DNA from: JBCDCY01 sp039180875
Lineage (GTDB): Bacteria; Pseudomonadota; Alphaproteobacteria; Rhodobacterales; Rhodobacteraceae
Length of the DNA: 62,124 bases
Reading direction: 5' to 3'
NCBI GenBank assembly: GCA_039180875.1
Contig: JBCDCY010000016.1
Coordinates: 1-62,124, forward strand
Shown here: positions 17,571-25,102 of the stretch, piece by piece
Position numbering within the stretch: the first letter of the stretch is position 1
How the letters are laid out: the number at the start of each line of letters is the position of its first letter
Notes under the pieces: generated by a model
Told to the model about the DNA's origin: nothing
The model's database searches: none
What the model saw: only the letters and a program-made list of their open reading frames with translations
Position numbers and translations under genes: made by a program

Positions 17571-18419
17571 ATGACCACCAAGACCTTTTTCATCACCGGC
17601 GTATCCAGCGGGATCGGCCGGGCATTGGCGGAGGCCGTGCTCAGCGCAGGCGGCCGTGTCGCCGGGACGCTGAGGAAGCCGGAGCAGGCAGCGGAATTCG
17701 AGGCCCTGGCGCCGGGACGCGCGCTGGCGCTGATCGCCGACGTCACCGACCGCGCCGCCGTCGATGCCGCCGTTGCGAAGGCGGTCGACGCCTTCGGCCG
17801 GATCGACGTTGTCGCCAACAACGCGGGGGCCGGAACGGTGGGTGCCGTCGAGGAGACGAGCGAGGCCGAGGCGCGCGCACTCTTCGATCTGAACTTCTTC
17901 GGGCAGTTCAACGTGATCCAGGCGGCATTGCCGATCCTGCGGCGCCAGCAAGCGGGCCATATGCTGACCTTCTCCGCCGTCGGCGGCTTCACCGGGTTTC
18001 CGGGCCTTGGCGTCTACTCTGCGGCCAAGGCGGCGGCCGACGTGATGTCGGAGGCGTTGGCGCAGGAGGTCGCAGGCTTCGGGATCAAGACGACGATCCT
18101 GACGCTCGGCATCTTCCGCACGAAGTTCGCAGCCGGCTCGCTCAGCTTCACCGAGGCAGAGATGCCCGACTATGCCGAGACGCCCGCGGGCAAGTTCCGC
18201 GGCTTCATCGGCGGGCTCGACGGCAAGCAACCGAACGATCCGGAGAAGGCCGCCGAAGCCATCCTGAAGATCGTCGAGGCCGAAGACCCGCCGCTGCATC
18301 TGCCGCTTGGGGTCGACGCCGTCGAGGTGATGACCAGGAAAATCGACCAGGTGAGCGGCGAGATCGAGCGCTGGCGGAACGTCGCCGCCTCGGTCCGCTA
18401 CAGCGAAACGACCGCATGA
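17571..18419 (+). CDS. Short-chain dehydrogenase/reductase
   Basis: A classical SDR of 282 residues: TGVSSGIGRA cofactor motif at 9-18, NNAGAG at about 85, a catalytic Ser in SAVGG and YSAAKAA with catalytic Tyr/Lys. A loop IFRTKF follows the active site. The start at 17571 is set by GGAG eight bases before it; the open frame runs much further upstream through non-coding-like sequence. It heads a run with two exported NTF2-fold proteins (60 and 12 bases apart). The substrate is unknown. Confidence 0.92.
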   Translation: MTTKTFFITGVSSGIGRALAEAVLSAGGRVAGTLRKPEQAAEFEALAPGRALALIADVTDRAAVDAAVAKAVDAFGRIDVVANNAGAGTVGAVEETSEAEARALFDLNFFGQFNVIQAALPILRRQQAGHMLTFSAVGGFTGFPGLGVYSAAKAAADVMSEALAQEVAGFGIKTTILTLGIFRTKFAAGSLSFTEAEMPDYAETPAGKFRGFIGGLDGKQPNDPEKAAEAILKIVEAEDPPLHLPLGVDAVEVMTRKIDQVSGEIERWRNVAASVRYSETTA

Positions 18420-18478
18420 GGATCCGACCGGGCGGCGCCTGACGCCGCCGGCCGCTCTGCGAATAAGGAGAATGAGAT

Positions 18479-19021
18479 ATGAATAGACTCGCCACCATCG
18501 CCATCGCGGCAGCCTTCGGCGGCGCGCTCGCCGCGACGCCCGCAACGGCGCAAACGGCAGAAGAGCGCGCGGCGCTCGAAGCCAGCACCCTCGCCTGGGT
18601 CGCGGGCTGGCGCACCAGCCCCGAGGCGCGCTTCACCATCGAGCAGATCGCCCATCTCTACGTGCAGGACGATCGGCTTTTCTCCTATGACTTTGGACGT
18701 CCGCACGACGGCGTCGAAGGCTGGGCGTCGGCCGCGCGCTACTACGAGAGGTTCATGGCGATCCCCGCGCGCTGGACGTTGACGCCGGGCGACGACCTTC
18801 GGGTCACCGTCCGCGGCGACATCGCCTGGACGACCCTGTCGCTCGTCGCCTCAGGCGAAATGCCGAACGGCGATCCGATCGATCTGCCGGAGTCCCGCGT
18901 CACGCTGATCTTCGAGCGGCAAGACGACGGCACCTGGTTGATCCTGCATGAGCACGGTTCGAGCAGCGTTCCCTTTCCCGATGCTGAAACCACGCGCGAA
19001 CTTCTCGCGCCCACCGAGTGA
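18479..19021 (+). CDS. Exported NTF2-like (SnoaL/DUF4440-type) protein
   Basis: The first 25 residues form a Sec signal peptide ending ATPATA|QT, so the mature protein should be periplasmic. The rest has the NTF2/SnoaL cone fold pattern: LAWVAGWRTSPEARFTIEQIAHLY at the front, VRGDIAWTTLSL in the middle, and VTLIFERQDDGTWLILHEHGSS at the end. Such domains are cyclases, isomerases or ligand binders; no catalytic set is obvious. AAGGAG precedes the start. It follows the SDR and precedes a second exported NTF2-fold gene. Confidence 0.85.
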   Translation: MNRLATIAIAAAFGGALAATPATAQTAEERAALEASTLAWVAGWRTSPEARFTIEQIAHLYVQDDRLFSYDFGRPHDGVEGWASAARYYERFMAIPARWTLTPGDDLRVTVRGDIAWTTLSLVASGEMPNGDPIDLPESRVTLIFERQDDGTWLILHEHGSSSVPFPDAETTRELLAPTE

Positions 19022-19033
19022 GGAGAGGATCCG

Positions 19034-19594
19034 ATGAAACCGATTGCGATCGCTCTCGCCGCCGCGCTGGCCGCGGTGCCCGCCGCCGGGCCGGCGGCTC
19101 CGCTGACCGCACCTGATGCGACCGTTGAGACCAAGCTGCAGGTGCTGCTCGACCGCGAGGAAGTCAGGCAGGTGATCGTGAACTACGGCCTCGCCTTCGA
19201 CATGCGGGATTGGGCGCTGCACCGCTCTGTCTTCACCGACGAGATCGAGATGGATTTCTCGGCGTCCATCGGCGACGGGCTCGTCGCAATCTCCGCCGAC
19301 GACTGGGTTGCGGCGGTCCGGCCGTTCTTCGAGGCGCTCGACGGCACCCAGCACGTAGCCATGCCGCTCAGCATCGAGATCGACGGCGACGAGGCCTATG
19401 TCCGCTCGCTCCTGAACGCCTCGCATCACCTGCCGAATGATCGTGGCGTATCGGTGCAGACGATGGTGGGCTACTACGAAAACTGGCTGGTGCGGACGGA
19501 GGATGGCTGGAAGATCCACAAGATGGTCCAGCACATCACCTGGAACGAGGGCAACTGGTACGTCTTCGAGAAGGCCGCCGGGCTGAGCGAGTGA
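19034..19594 (+). CDS. Exported SnoaL_4-like NTF2-fold protein
   Basis: This 186-residue protein has a signal peptide (about residues 1-22, Ala-rich, ending PAAGPAAP) and one SnoaL_4-type domain: DREEVRQVIVNYGLAFDMRDWALHRSVFTDEIEMDFS, then a C-terminal YYENWLVRTEDGWKIHKMVQHITW. Relatives include scytalone-dehydratase-like and ring-hydroxylating-associated proteins. GAGGAG lies before the ATG. It sits 12 bases after the preceding NTF2-fold gene, in the same operon as the SDR. A periplasmic location for both is inferred from the signal peptides. Confidence 0.85.
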   Translation: MKPIAIALAAALAAVPAAGPAAPLTAPDATVETKLQVLLDREEVRQVIVNYGLAFDMRDWALHRSVFTDEIEMDFSASIGDGLVAISADDWVAAVRPFFEALDGTQHVAMPLSIEIDGDEAYVRSLLNASHHLPNDRGVSVQTMVGYYENWLVRTEDGWKIHKMVQHITWNEGNWYVFEKAAGLSE

Positions 19595-19818
19595 AGACGA
19601 TGGCGCGCAGAACCTACCTCGCGGCGGCGCCGCCGGCCGCCGCGCTCACGACCCATGCCGCACCAGCGGTCGCAGGATCGCCGCCCACCCAAGCGGAGAC
19701 GTCCATCGGCCTCCAGTATCGCGGCGATCACGTCGCGCTGCGCGTCGTCCCCTTGGATCAATCCGATCGCCATCCGCTCAGGATGGCGGCGGGGCCCGGT
19801 CGCCTGCGAGACGGTTGA
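19591..19818 (+). CDS. Short exported-protein remnant or small secreted protein
   Basis: A 75-codon frame starts with GTG overlapping the previous stop as GTGA; an ATG is available at 19600. The first ~25 residues look like a twin-Arg or Sec leader (ARRTYLAAAPPAAALTT). The remainder is short and resembles no family I know. It ends six bases before the convergent LysR gene. It may be a truncated secreted enzyme left after a deletion. I give it low confidence as a functional gene. Confidence 0.35.
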   Translation: MKTMARRTYLAAAPPAAALTTHAAPAVAGSPPTQAETSIGLQYRGDHVALRVVPLDQSDRHPLRMAAGPGRLRDG

Positions 19819-19823
19819 GGTTT

Positions 19824-20771
19824 TCAACGCGCCTCGGCCGGCCGATCCAGCTCCGCCACCATCTCTGCGACCAGGTCCCGAAACCAAATATGGGCCGGGT
19901 CGGCGTCGAGCCGCGCGGACCAGACCAGCGCCAGATCGAAGGACGGCGAGGGAAAGGGCAGCGGCGCGCATTCCAGTTCAAAGCGTCTTGCGAACCAGCC
20001 GGCGACCAGTGCGGGGACGTTCGCGACCGAACGGCGGGCCTTCAGGACATGGGGCATAGTCGAGAATTGCGACAGGGCGGCGAGCACGCGCCGACTGCGG
20101 CCAAGGCTCCGCAGCACCTCGTCGATCGGCCCCGTCGCATTGCCGGACACCGAACGCAGCAGATGCGGTGCGTCGAGATAGGTGTCGATATCGAGCGGCC
20201 CTGTGACGCCCATTTGCGCCGCATCGTAGAGCACGCTGAAGGTCTCGCGCCTCAGGATACGGGCCCGATGCCGCGCCTCCAATCGGGGCGGCAGGGCCGA
20301 GAGCCCAAGATCGGCGTCGCCCGCGTCGAGCCGCCCTGGCAGTCCCAGATGGTCGGCGGGGCGGGCGGTCAGCCGAATACCGGGCGCAGCGGCGTCGAGG
20401 CGCGCCAGCAGGGCCGGGAGCAGAGCACCCTCCAGATCGTCCGGCGCGGCGAAGCGGATCGTCATCTCCGCCGTCGCCGGATCGAAGCGGTCGGCGCGCG
20501 CGGCGGCCGCGATCGCATCGAGCGCGGGCTCGACCCTGGCCCAGAACGCCTCGGCCCGCGGTGTCGGAACCATCCGGTTCGCCTCGCGAACGAAGAGCGG
20601 ATCGTTCAGCGCTTCACGCAGCCGGGACAGTGCCATACTGACCGCGGACGGGCCGAGATAGAGCTTGCCCGCTGCGCGATTGACCGACCCCTCCCGCATC
20701 ATCGCCGAGAAGACCAGCAGCAGATTGAGGTCCAGACGACGTAGCTCAATTTCACTGAATGACTCTTCCAT
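19824..20771 (-). CDS. LysR-family transcriptional regulator (NodD/PcpR-like)
   Basis: The N-terminus LRRLDLNLLLVFSAMMREGSVNRAAGKLYLGPSAVSMALSRLREAL is typical of the NodD/SyrM/PcpR branch of LysR regulators, and the effector domain follows. The start at 20771 (MEESFSEIEL) is favoured over the farther one at 20807. It is divergent from an F420-type NADP oxidoreductase, 77 bases away, with a dyad between them. The inducer is unknown. Confidence 0.88.
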   Translation of the reverse strand: MEESFSEIELRRLDLNLLLVFSAMMREGSVNRAAGKLYLGPSAVSMALSRLREALNDPLFVREANRMVPTPRAEAFWARVEPALDAIAAAARADRFDPATAEMTIRFAAPDDLEGALLPALLARLDAAAPGIRLTARPADHLGLPGRLDAGDADLGLSALPPRLEARHRARILRRETFSVLYDAAQMGVTGPLDIDTYLDAPHLLRSVSGNATGPIDEVLRSLGRSRRVLAALSQFSTMPHVLKARRSVANVPALVAGWFARRFELECAPLPFPSPSFDLALVWSARLDADPAHIWFRDLVAEMVAELDRPAEAR

Positions 20772-20782
20772 CACAATCAATT

Positions 20783-20799
20783 GGCATGATTTGTATGCC
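20783..20799. promoter_or_regulatory. Dyad in LysR/oxidoreductase divergent region
   Basis: GGCAT-N7-ATGCC is a perfect 5-bp inverted repeat 12 bases from the LysR start and 50 bases before the oxidoreductase start. It is a reasonable LysR recognition site, judged from position and symmetry only. Confidence 0.4.
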
Positions 20800-20848
20800 C
20801 ACGCCATGTCTTCCTTCCAGGGGACGCACCCCGTGAGGAGGCACGGAT

Positions 20849-21535
20849 ATGAAGATCGGAGTCATTGGATCGGGCAATATGGGCCGCGCCCTCGGCGTCG
20901 CCGCAGCACGGGCCGGCTACGACGTCTTTTTCGGGGCGCGCCGCGCGGAGCAAGCGGAGGCCGCCGCGCGGCAGGCTGGAGGCGGCGCCGAGGCAGGAAG
21001 CACGGACGACGCCGTCGCCTTCGGGGAGATGCTCATCTGGACCATGCGTGAGCCGGATCCGGCCAAGGTCCTCGCCAACCCGGCGGCGCTGGTCGGCAAG
21101 ATCGTCGTCGACCTCAACAATCGCGACTATGCGAACGACGTGCAGAACGGCGTGTGGTTCGACGCCGCGATCGCCGAGCGCCTTCAGGCCGCTGCGCCCG
21201 AGGCCAGGGTCGTGAAAGCCTTCAACACGATCGCCATGGAGACCTTCGACACCGCGCCGAAGGCGTTGCGCGAAGCGGGCGCGCAGGTATTTTTGGCCGG
21301 CGGAGACGCCGAGGCGAAACGCCTTGTCGAAGCGTTCGCGCGGGATCTCGGCTTTCGGTCGGTCGGCTTGGGCGACGGTCCGGCGGCGCTCCGGGCGGCG
21401 GAGGCCCTTGGCGACGTCATCCGCCTCCTGATGATCGACGGCGGCCATGGCGGGCGCGCCAACCTGCAGCTTGCGATGCTTCCCAAACCGGCCCTTGGCG
21501 CCATCGGCGAGCGTGAGAGCTCGCACTATCACTGA
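20849..21535 (+). CDS. NADPH-dependent F420 reductase-like oxidoreductase
   Basis: A Rossmann-fold protein of 228 residues that starts MKIGVIGSGNMGRALGVAAARAG, the dinucleotide-binding GSGNMG of the F420-dependent NADP oxidoreductase/NAD-binding 2 family. It also has VVKAFNTIAMETF, a family-typical segment. In proteobacteria such proteins often lack coenzyme F420 and act as predicted NADP reductases of unknown substrate. GAGGAG precedes the start. It stands alone behind its divergent LysR regulator. Confidence 0.85.
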   Translation: MKIGVIGSGNMGRALGVAAARAGYDVFFGARRAEQAEAAARQAGGGAEAGSTDDAVAFGEMLIWTMREPDPAKVLANPAALVGKIVVDLNNRDYANDVQNGVWFDAAIAERLQAAAPEARVVKAFNTIAMETFDTAPKALREAGAQVFLAGGDAEAKRLVEAFARDLGFRSVGLGDGPAALRAAEALGDVIRLLMIDGGHGGRANLQLAMLPKPALGAIGERESSHYH

Positions 21536-21625
21536 CCAGCAGATGGCGGTGGCCCTTGGAGGGGGCCGCCAGCGCCAACCGGCGGTCGCGTGGCGACGTC
21601 GTCCGTCGACCACCGTCCATCGGCG

Positions 21626-22531
21626 TCAGCCTCGGCTATCGGTCTTGAGCGGGATATTCGTCTCCAACCAAGCCGTCATCGCCTGCACGAAGGCATCGAC
21701 GCGTCTTGGACGCGACCGCGTCGCCGCCGTCGCGATCGAGATCGGCAGGCTTCGCGCCGCAAGCGTCGTCGAGAGTTCGATCAACCGTCCGTCCCGGAGC
21801 TCTTCGAGAATGAACCAGCGCGGGACGATCGCCGCCCCGATGTCGGAGAGAACCGCGGCCGTCTGGGCGTGGATGTTGTTTGTCACCAGCCGTGATGTCG
21901 CGCGGAATGCGTGCTCGTCACCCTGACTGTTCCAGAGCGCGATCCGCTCGCCCTCGAACGGGCTGAGCGTCACCCAGGGCAACGCCGTCAGATCGCCGTC
22001 CACGTGATCGGCAAAGGCGGGGGAGGCGACGACGATCCGCTCCACATGGCCGATCGTGCGCACGACGAGACGGTCGTCCGGTACGTCGCCCACCCTGATC
22101 CAGCAGTCACAGCCTTCTTCGTCGAACCGGATCGGCGCGTCGGTCAGCGTCCAGGAGACTGTGACGTCCGGATGTGCGTGCTGGAACGCAATTGCGCCGC
22201 GAATGGCGTGTCTCTGACCGAGCGCGATTGGGGCCACGGCACGAATGGGCCCGGCCAGGGCCTCGTCGCCGGCGATCCGCTCCCCGATCTTCTCCCAACC
22301 CCGCAGAAGCGCGCGGGCCTCGCCCATCAGGGCCTCGCCCTCTTCCGTCAGCGCGAGCGCATGGGTGGTCCTGCGCATCAATTCGGTGCCGAGCTGGCGC
22401 TCAAGCTCGATGAGCTGGCGGGACACGGCGGGCTGCGAAAGGCCGAGATCGGCGGCAGCGGACGTCATGGATCCGCGCTCCGCGATACGGACAAACGTCT
22501 CCAGAAGCGTCAGGCGGTCAAATCGGCTCAT
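21626..22531 (-). CDS. LysR-family transcriptional regulator (divergent from aldo/keto reductase)
   Basis: The HTH (SMTSAAADLGLSQPAVSRQLIELERQLG) and effector domain (GPIRAVAPIALGQRHAI onward) are typical LysR. An alternative GTG start lies at 22540. The regulator starts inside a perfect palindrome, so binding there would affect its own transcript and possibly its translation. It faces an aldo/keto reductase, VOC and membrane-protein operon that is its likely target. Confidence 0.88.
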   Translation of the reverse strand: MSRFDRLTLLETFVRIAERGSMTSAAADLGLSQPAVSRQLIELERQLGTELMRRTTHALALTEEGEALMGEARALLRGWEKIGERIAGDEALAGPIRAVAPIALGQRHAIRGAIAFQHAHPDVTVSWTLTDAPIRFDEEGCDCWIRVGDVPDDRLVVRTIGHVERIVVASPAFADHVDGDLTALPWVTLSPFEGERIALWNSQGDEHAFRATSRLVTNNIHAQTAAVLSDIGAAIVPRWFILEELRDGRLIELSTTLAARSLPISIATAATRSRPRRVDAFVQAMTAWLETNIPLKTDSRG

Positions 22532-22544
22532 GCGTATCACGCAT
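22530..22544. promoter_or_regulatory. Palindrome overlapping the LysR start codon
   Basis: ATGCGT-ATC-ACGCAT is a perfect 6-bp inverted repeat with a 3-base centre. It covers the ATG of the LysR gene and lies about 80 bases before the aldo/keto reductase start. A looser GCAT-N10-ATGC overlaps it to the right (22541-22558). It is a candidate autoregulatory operator. Confidence 0.45.
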
Positions 22545-22626
22545 AAACAACATCATGCCTAGGCGTCTACAGGGGAAGGGCACGCTCGGCTAAGTCTCCC
22601 TTCAGCAGTCGAGAGGAGACAAAGAC

Positions 22627-23412
22627 ATGTTCGATGACCTACCCACCGTCACCCGCACCTTCCAGTTCCCGGACGGCACGGCGGTCGACCGTCTTGGCTA
22701 CGGCGCAATGCGCCTGACCGGACAACCGCGCAATTTCGGTCCCTATGAGGACTGGGAGGCAGGCGTCGCATTGCTGCGCCGTGCCGCCGATCTTGGCGTG
22801 ACCTTCTTCGACAGTGCCTGGTCCTATGGGCCCGAGACCGCCGACCGGATCGTCGGAGAGGCGCTGGAAGGGCGCGATGTCTTCATCGCCACCAAGGGCG
22901 GCGTCGACAAGCCGGGACCGAGCAGCATCGTCGTCGACGGCTCGCGCGATACGCTGCTGAATCAGATCGACCGCGCGCTGGTCAATTTGCGCCGGGACCG
23001 GATCGACCTTTTCCAACTTCACCGAGTCGATCCCGAGACGCCGCTCGAGGTGTCCGTCGCGGCGCTGAACGAGGCCCGGGAAGATGGCCGTATCGGCGCC
23101 ATCGGGCTCTCGAACGTCAGCCGGCAAGATCTGGACAGAGCGCTTGCCGTCGCCCCGATCGCAAGCGTGCAGAACCGCTTCAACCAGGAAGACACGGAGA
23201 GTGGCGATCTGGTCGACTATACGGCGGAGAAGGGCATCGCCTTCATCCCCTATGGTCCGCTGGGGGCAAACCCGATGGAACGCGGTGCGAAGCTGGAGCC
23301 CAAGGCGGCGCTCGCCTGGCTGCTCAAGCGCTCGCCCAACATCGTGGTCATTCCCGGCACGACCTCCATCGCGCATCTCGAGGAGAACTGGCGCACTTGG
23401 GATCTGGTCTGA
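22627..23412 (+). CDS. Aldo/keto reductase
   Basis: A 261-residue AKR barrel: LGYGAMRL at the start, then catalytic FFDSAWSYG (Asp and Tyr), ATKGG (Lys), FQLHRVDP (His), and the C-terminal NADP site VVIPGTTSIAHLEENW. It is shorter than the usual 310-330 residues because helices in the middle are trimmed. GAGAGGAG precedes the ATG. It heads an operon with two exported VOC proteins and a membrane protein, under the divergent LysR. The substrate is unknown. Confidence 0.92.
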   Translation: MFDDLPTVTRTFQFPDGTAVDRLGYGAMRLTGQPRNFGPYEDWEAGVALLRRAADLGVTFFDSAWSYGPETADRIVGEALEGRDVFIATKGGVDKPGPSSIVVDGSRDTLLNQIDRALVNLRRDRIDLFQLHRVDPETPLEVSVAALNEAREDGRIGAIGLSNVSRQDLDRALAVAPIASVQNRFNQEDTESGDLVDYTAEKGIAFIPYGPLGANPMERGAKLEPKAALAWLLKRSPNIVVIPGTTSIAHLEENWRTWDLV

Positions 23413-23431
23413 GCGGAAAGGAGGACAGGAG

Positions 23432-24019
23432 ATGACATATCCAACCCATCGCCGCAGCTTCCTTTACGGCGCTGCCATGGCCACCACCGGCGCAGCCCTC
23501 CCGACAGGGACGGCGCGCGCGCAGGACGCGGACGTCGCCGCGGCCCGTGCCGCGAGCCTGTCGACCGCGCCGGCGGGCGGCGTCGAGGGCGCGCTGGTGC
23601 AGAGCCAGACCTTCGACCACGTCTGCCTGTCGGCGACCGATCTCGACCGCGTGGCCGACTGGTACAAGCGCGTCTTCGGCTTCGTGGAGACGCATCGCTT
23701 CGCATTGCCGGACTATGTGGGGGTGCCGGCGACGCTCGCCTATCTGCGCCTCGGCAACCTGCAGCTCGAGATCTTCGGCAACCCCGATGCCGCCGAGGGC
23801 CGGCCAGAACCGATGAGCTTTCCCGAGACCATCGCCTATACCGGATTTCAGCACTTCTGCGTCCGCGTGGACGATATGGACGCAACCATCGAAGCGCTGC
23901 AGAGCGCGGGCATCCCGATCTTCCTCGGCCCCAACACGAACACGACCCTCAACCGGACCTTCATTCACATCAAGGATCCGGAGGGCAACGACGTGGAGAT
24001 CGTCAAATGGGAAGGCTGA
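23432..24019 (+). CDS. Tat-exported VOC (glyoxalase-fold) protein
   Basis: The first residues, THRRSFLYGAAMATTGAALPT, form a twin-arginine leader, then one VOC domain: FDHVCLSATDLDRVADWYKRVFGFVE, LQLEIFG, FQHFCVRVDDMDATI and IKDPEGNDVEIVKW. The H in FDHV, E in LEIF, H in FQHF and E in VEIV are the usual metal positions. Export by Tat suggests a folded, metal-loaded periplasmic enzyme. The ATG at 23432 follows GGAGGACAGGAG. Its 3' end overlaps the next gene by 13 bases. Confidence 0.87.
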   Translation: MTYPTHRRSFLYGAAMATTGAALPTGTARAQDADVAAARAASLSTAPAGGVEGALVQSQTFDHVCLSATDLDRVADWYKRVFGFVETHRFALPDYVGVPATLAYLRLGNLQLEIFGNPDAAEGRPEPMSFPETIAYTGFQHFCVRVDDMDATIEALQSAGIPIFLGPNTNTTLNRTFIHIKDPEGNDVEIVKWEG

Positions 24020-24276
24020 CGGCCGTCTTCGCCGGCGACCTGCCCGGTGAGCTCGCGCTCCGCCGCGTGCTCGCCCGGCTTCCGGCCCGGCACCGGCTTC
24101 CGCTTCTGACCTGGGTAGGCGTCTATCCGGTCCTCACCCTGCTGGCGCTGGTGGTGGAGCCTCTGCTTGGTGACGCCTCCACCGCCCTTCGCACCTTCGT
24201 CATGTCCGCCATCATGGTCCCGGTGATGGTCTATGCGGTCATGCCGTTCATGAAATATCGCTTCGATGAGGTTTGA
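24007..24276 (+). CDS. Small two-TM membrane protein like the tail of ABM monooxygenases
   Basis: An 89-residue protein with two hydrophobic helices (LLTWVGVYPVLTLLALVVEPLL and FVMSAIMVPVMVYAVMPF). This pattern matches the membrane tail that follows the ABM domain in a group of antibiotic-biosynthesis-monooxygenase proteins, but here it stands without that domain. The N-terminal 30 residues are too short for an ABM fold. It overlaps the upstream VOC gene by 13 bases and ends one base before the next VOC start. A membrane anchor for the two exported VOC proteins is a guess. Confidence 0.7.
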   Translation: MGRLTAVFAGDLPGELALRRVLARLPARHRLPLLTWVGVYPVLTLLALVVEPLLGDASTALRTFVMSAIMVPVMVYAVMPFMKYRFDEV

Positions 24277-24277
24277 G

Positions 24278-24805
24278 ATGAGACCGTTCTTCATTCCGCG
24301 CACCGCCTTGGTCCTGCTGGCGATGGCGGTTACGCCGCCCGCCCCCGCGCAGACGCTGAGCGTCGACGAAAGCGCCTCGATCCGACTGATGCGGGTCGAT
24401 CATATCTCTATTGGCGTCCGCGATCTCGAGCGCGTCGCCATTTGGTACCGCGACAAGCTGGACTTCACGGTGGAGAAGATCTGGACGGTGGAGGGTCTGG
24501 ACGGCGTTCGTCTGGCCTATCTCGTCGGTCATGGCTGGCGCATCGAACTGATCGAAGGGGGCACGGGGCCGTTCGCGGATCCGCCCGGCGACTTCAACGC
24601 CCACTTCCAGCGCGGTGGATATGGTCATGTCGCATTCGCGGTCGAAGACGTCGACGAGACGATGGCCGCGCTTGCGTCGCGGGGTGTCGAGGCTTTCGTG
24701 CCAGCGACCAGCTTTCCCGTCGGTGCCGAGCGGCGCGTGGCCTTCATCATGGATCCTGAAGGAAACGTCATCGAGTTCGCGGCACCGATAGCGCCGGGTG
24801 GATAG
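24278..24805 (+). CDS. Exported VOC (glyoxalase-fold) protein
   Basis: A signal peptide (MRPFFIPRTALVLLAMAVTPPAPAQ) precedes a single VOC domain: VDHISIGVRDLERVAIWYRDKLDFTVEK, RIELIEGG, YGHVAFAVEDVDETMAAL and FIMDPEGNVIEF. Metal-ligand positions (His in VDHI, Glu in IELI, His in YGHV, Glu in VIEF) are kept. The ATG at 24278 is one base after the previous stop; an in-frame ATG four codons earlier is possible. It is the second exported VOC protein of the same operon. Confidence 0.87.
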   Translation: MRPFFIPRTALVLLAMAVTPPAPAQTLSVDESASIRLMRVDHISIGVRDLERVAIWYRDKLDFTVEKIWTVEGLDGVRLAYLVGHGWRIELIEGGTGPFADPPGDFNAHFQRGGYGHVAFAVEDVDETMAALASRGVEAFVPATSFPVGAERRVAFIMDPEGNVIEFAAPIAPGG

Positions 24806-24959
24806 GTCATAAGCGGCCGGGTGTTTGGGCGGTGGCTTGGTGTGGTGCCGGCCGCGCGTGGCCGCTATCGGGAACGCAGCTGCGGCATCCGCCGCGCCGT
24901 CCACATCGCCGGCCCCGAGACAGCGGCAGTAGTCCACACGAACAAAGCGCCGCGCGGAG

Positions 24960-24991
24960 GACGTCGGCGTGGAGCCCATCTGACCGATGCT
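24960..24991. repeat. Dispersed repeat, copy B
   Basis: Contains TCGGCGTGGAGCCCATCTGA and matches 14607-14638 with one single-base gap. It lies in the 297-base gap between the VOC operon and the MFS gene, where no gene is apparent. Confidence 0.45.
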
Positions 24992-25102
24992 GCACGCCGC
25001 ATGAAAGCCAGCTTTCCTCAGTAACTCCGCATGAACCGGGTCGTCCGACGCGGTTGAGCAACGCTACCTCGGAGCCAAAGAGAGCTTCGACGGAGTAGTG
25101 AC

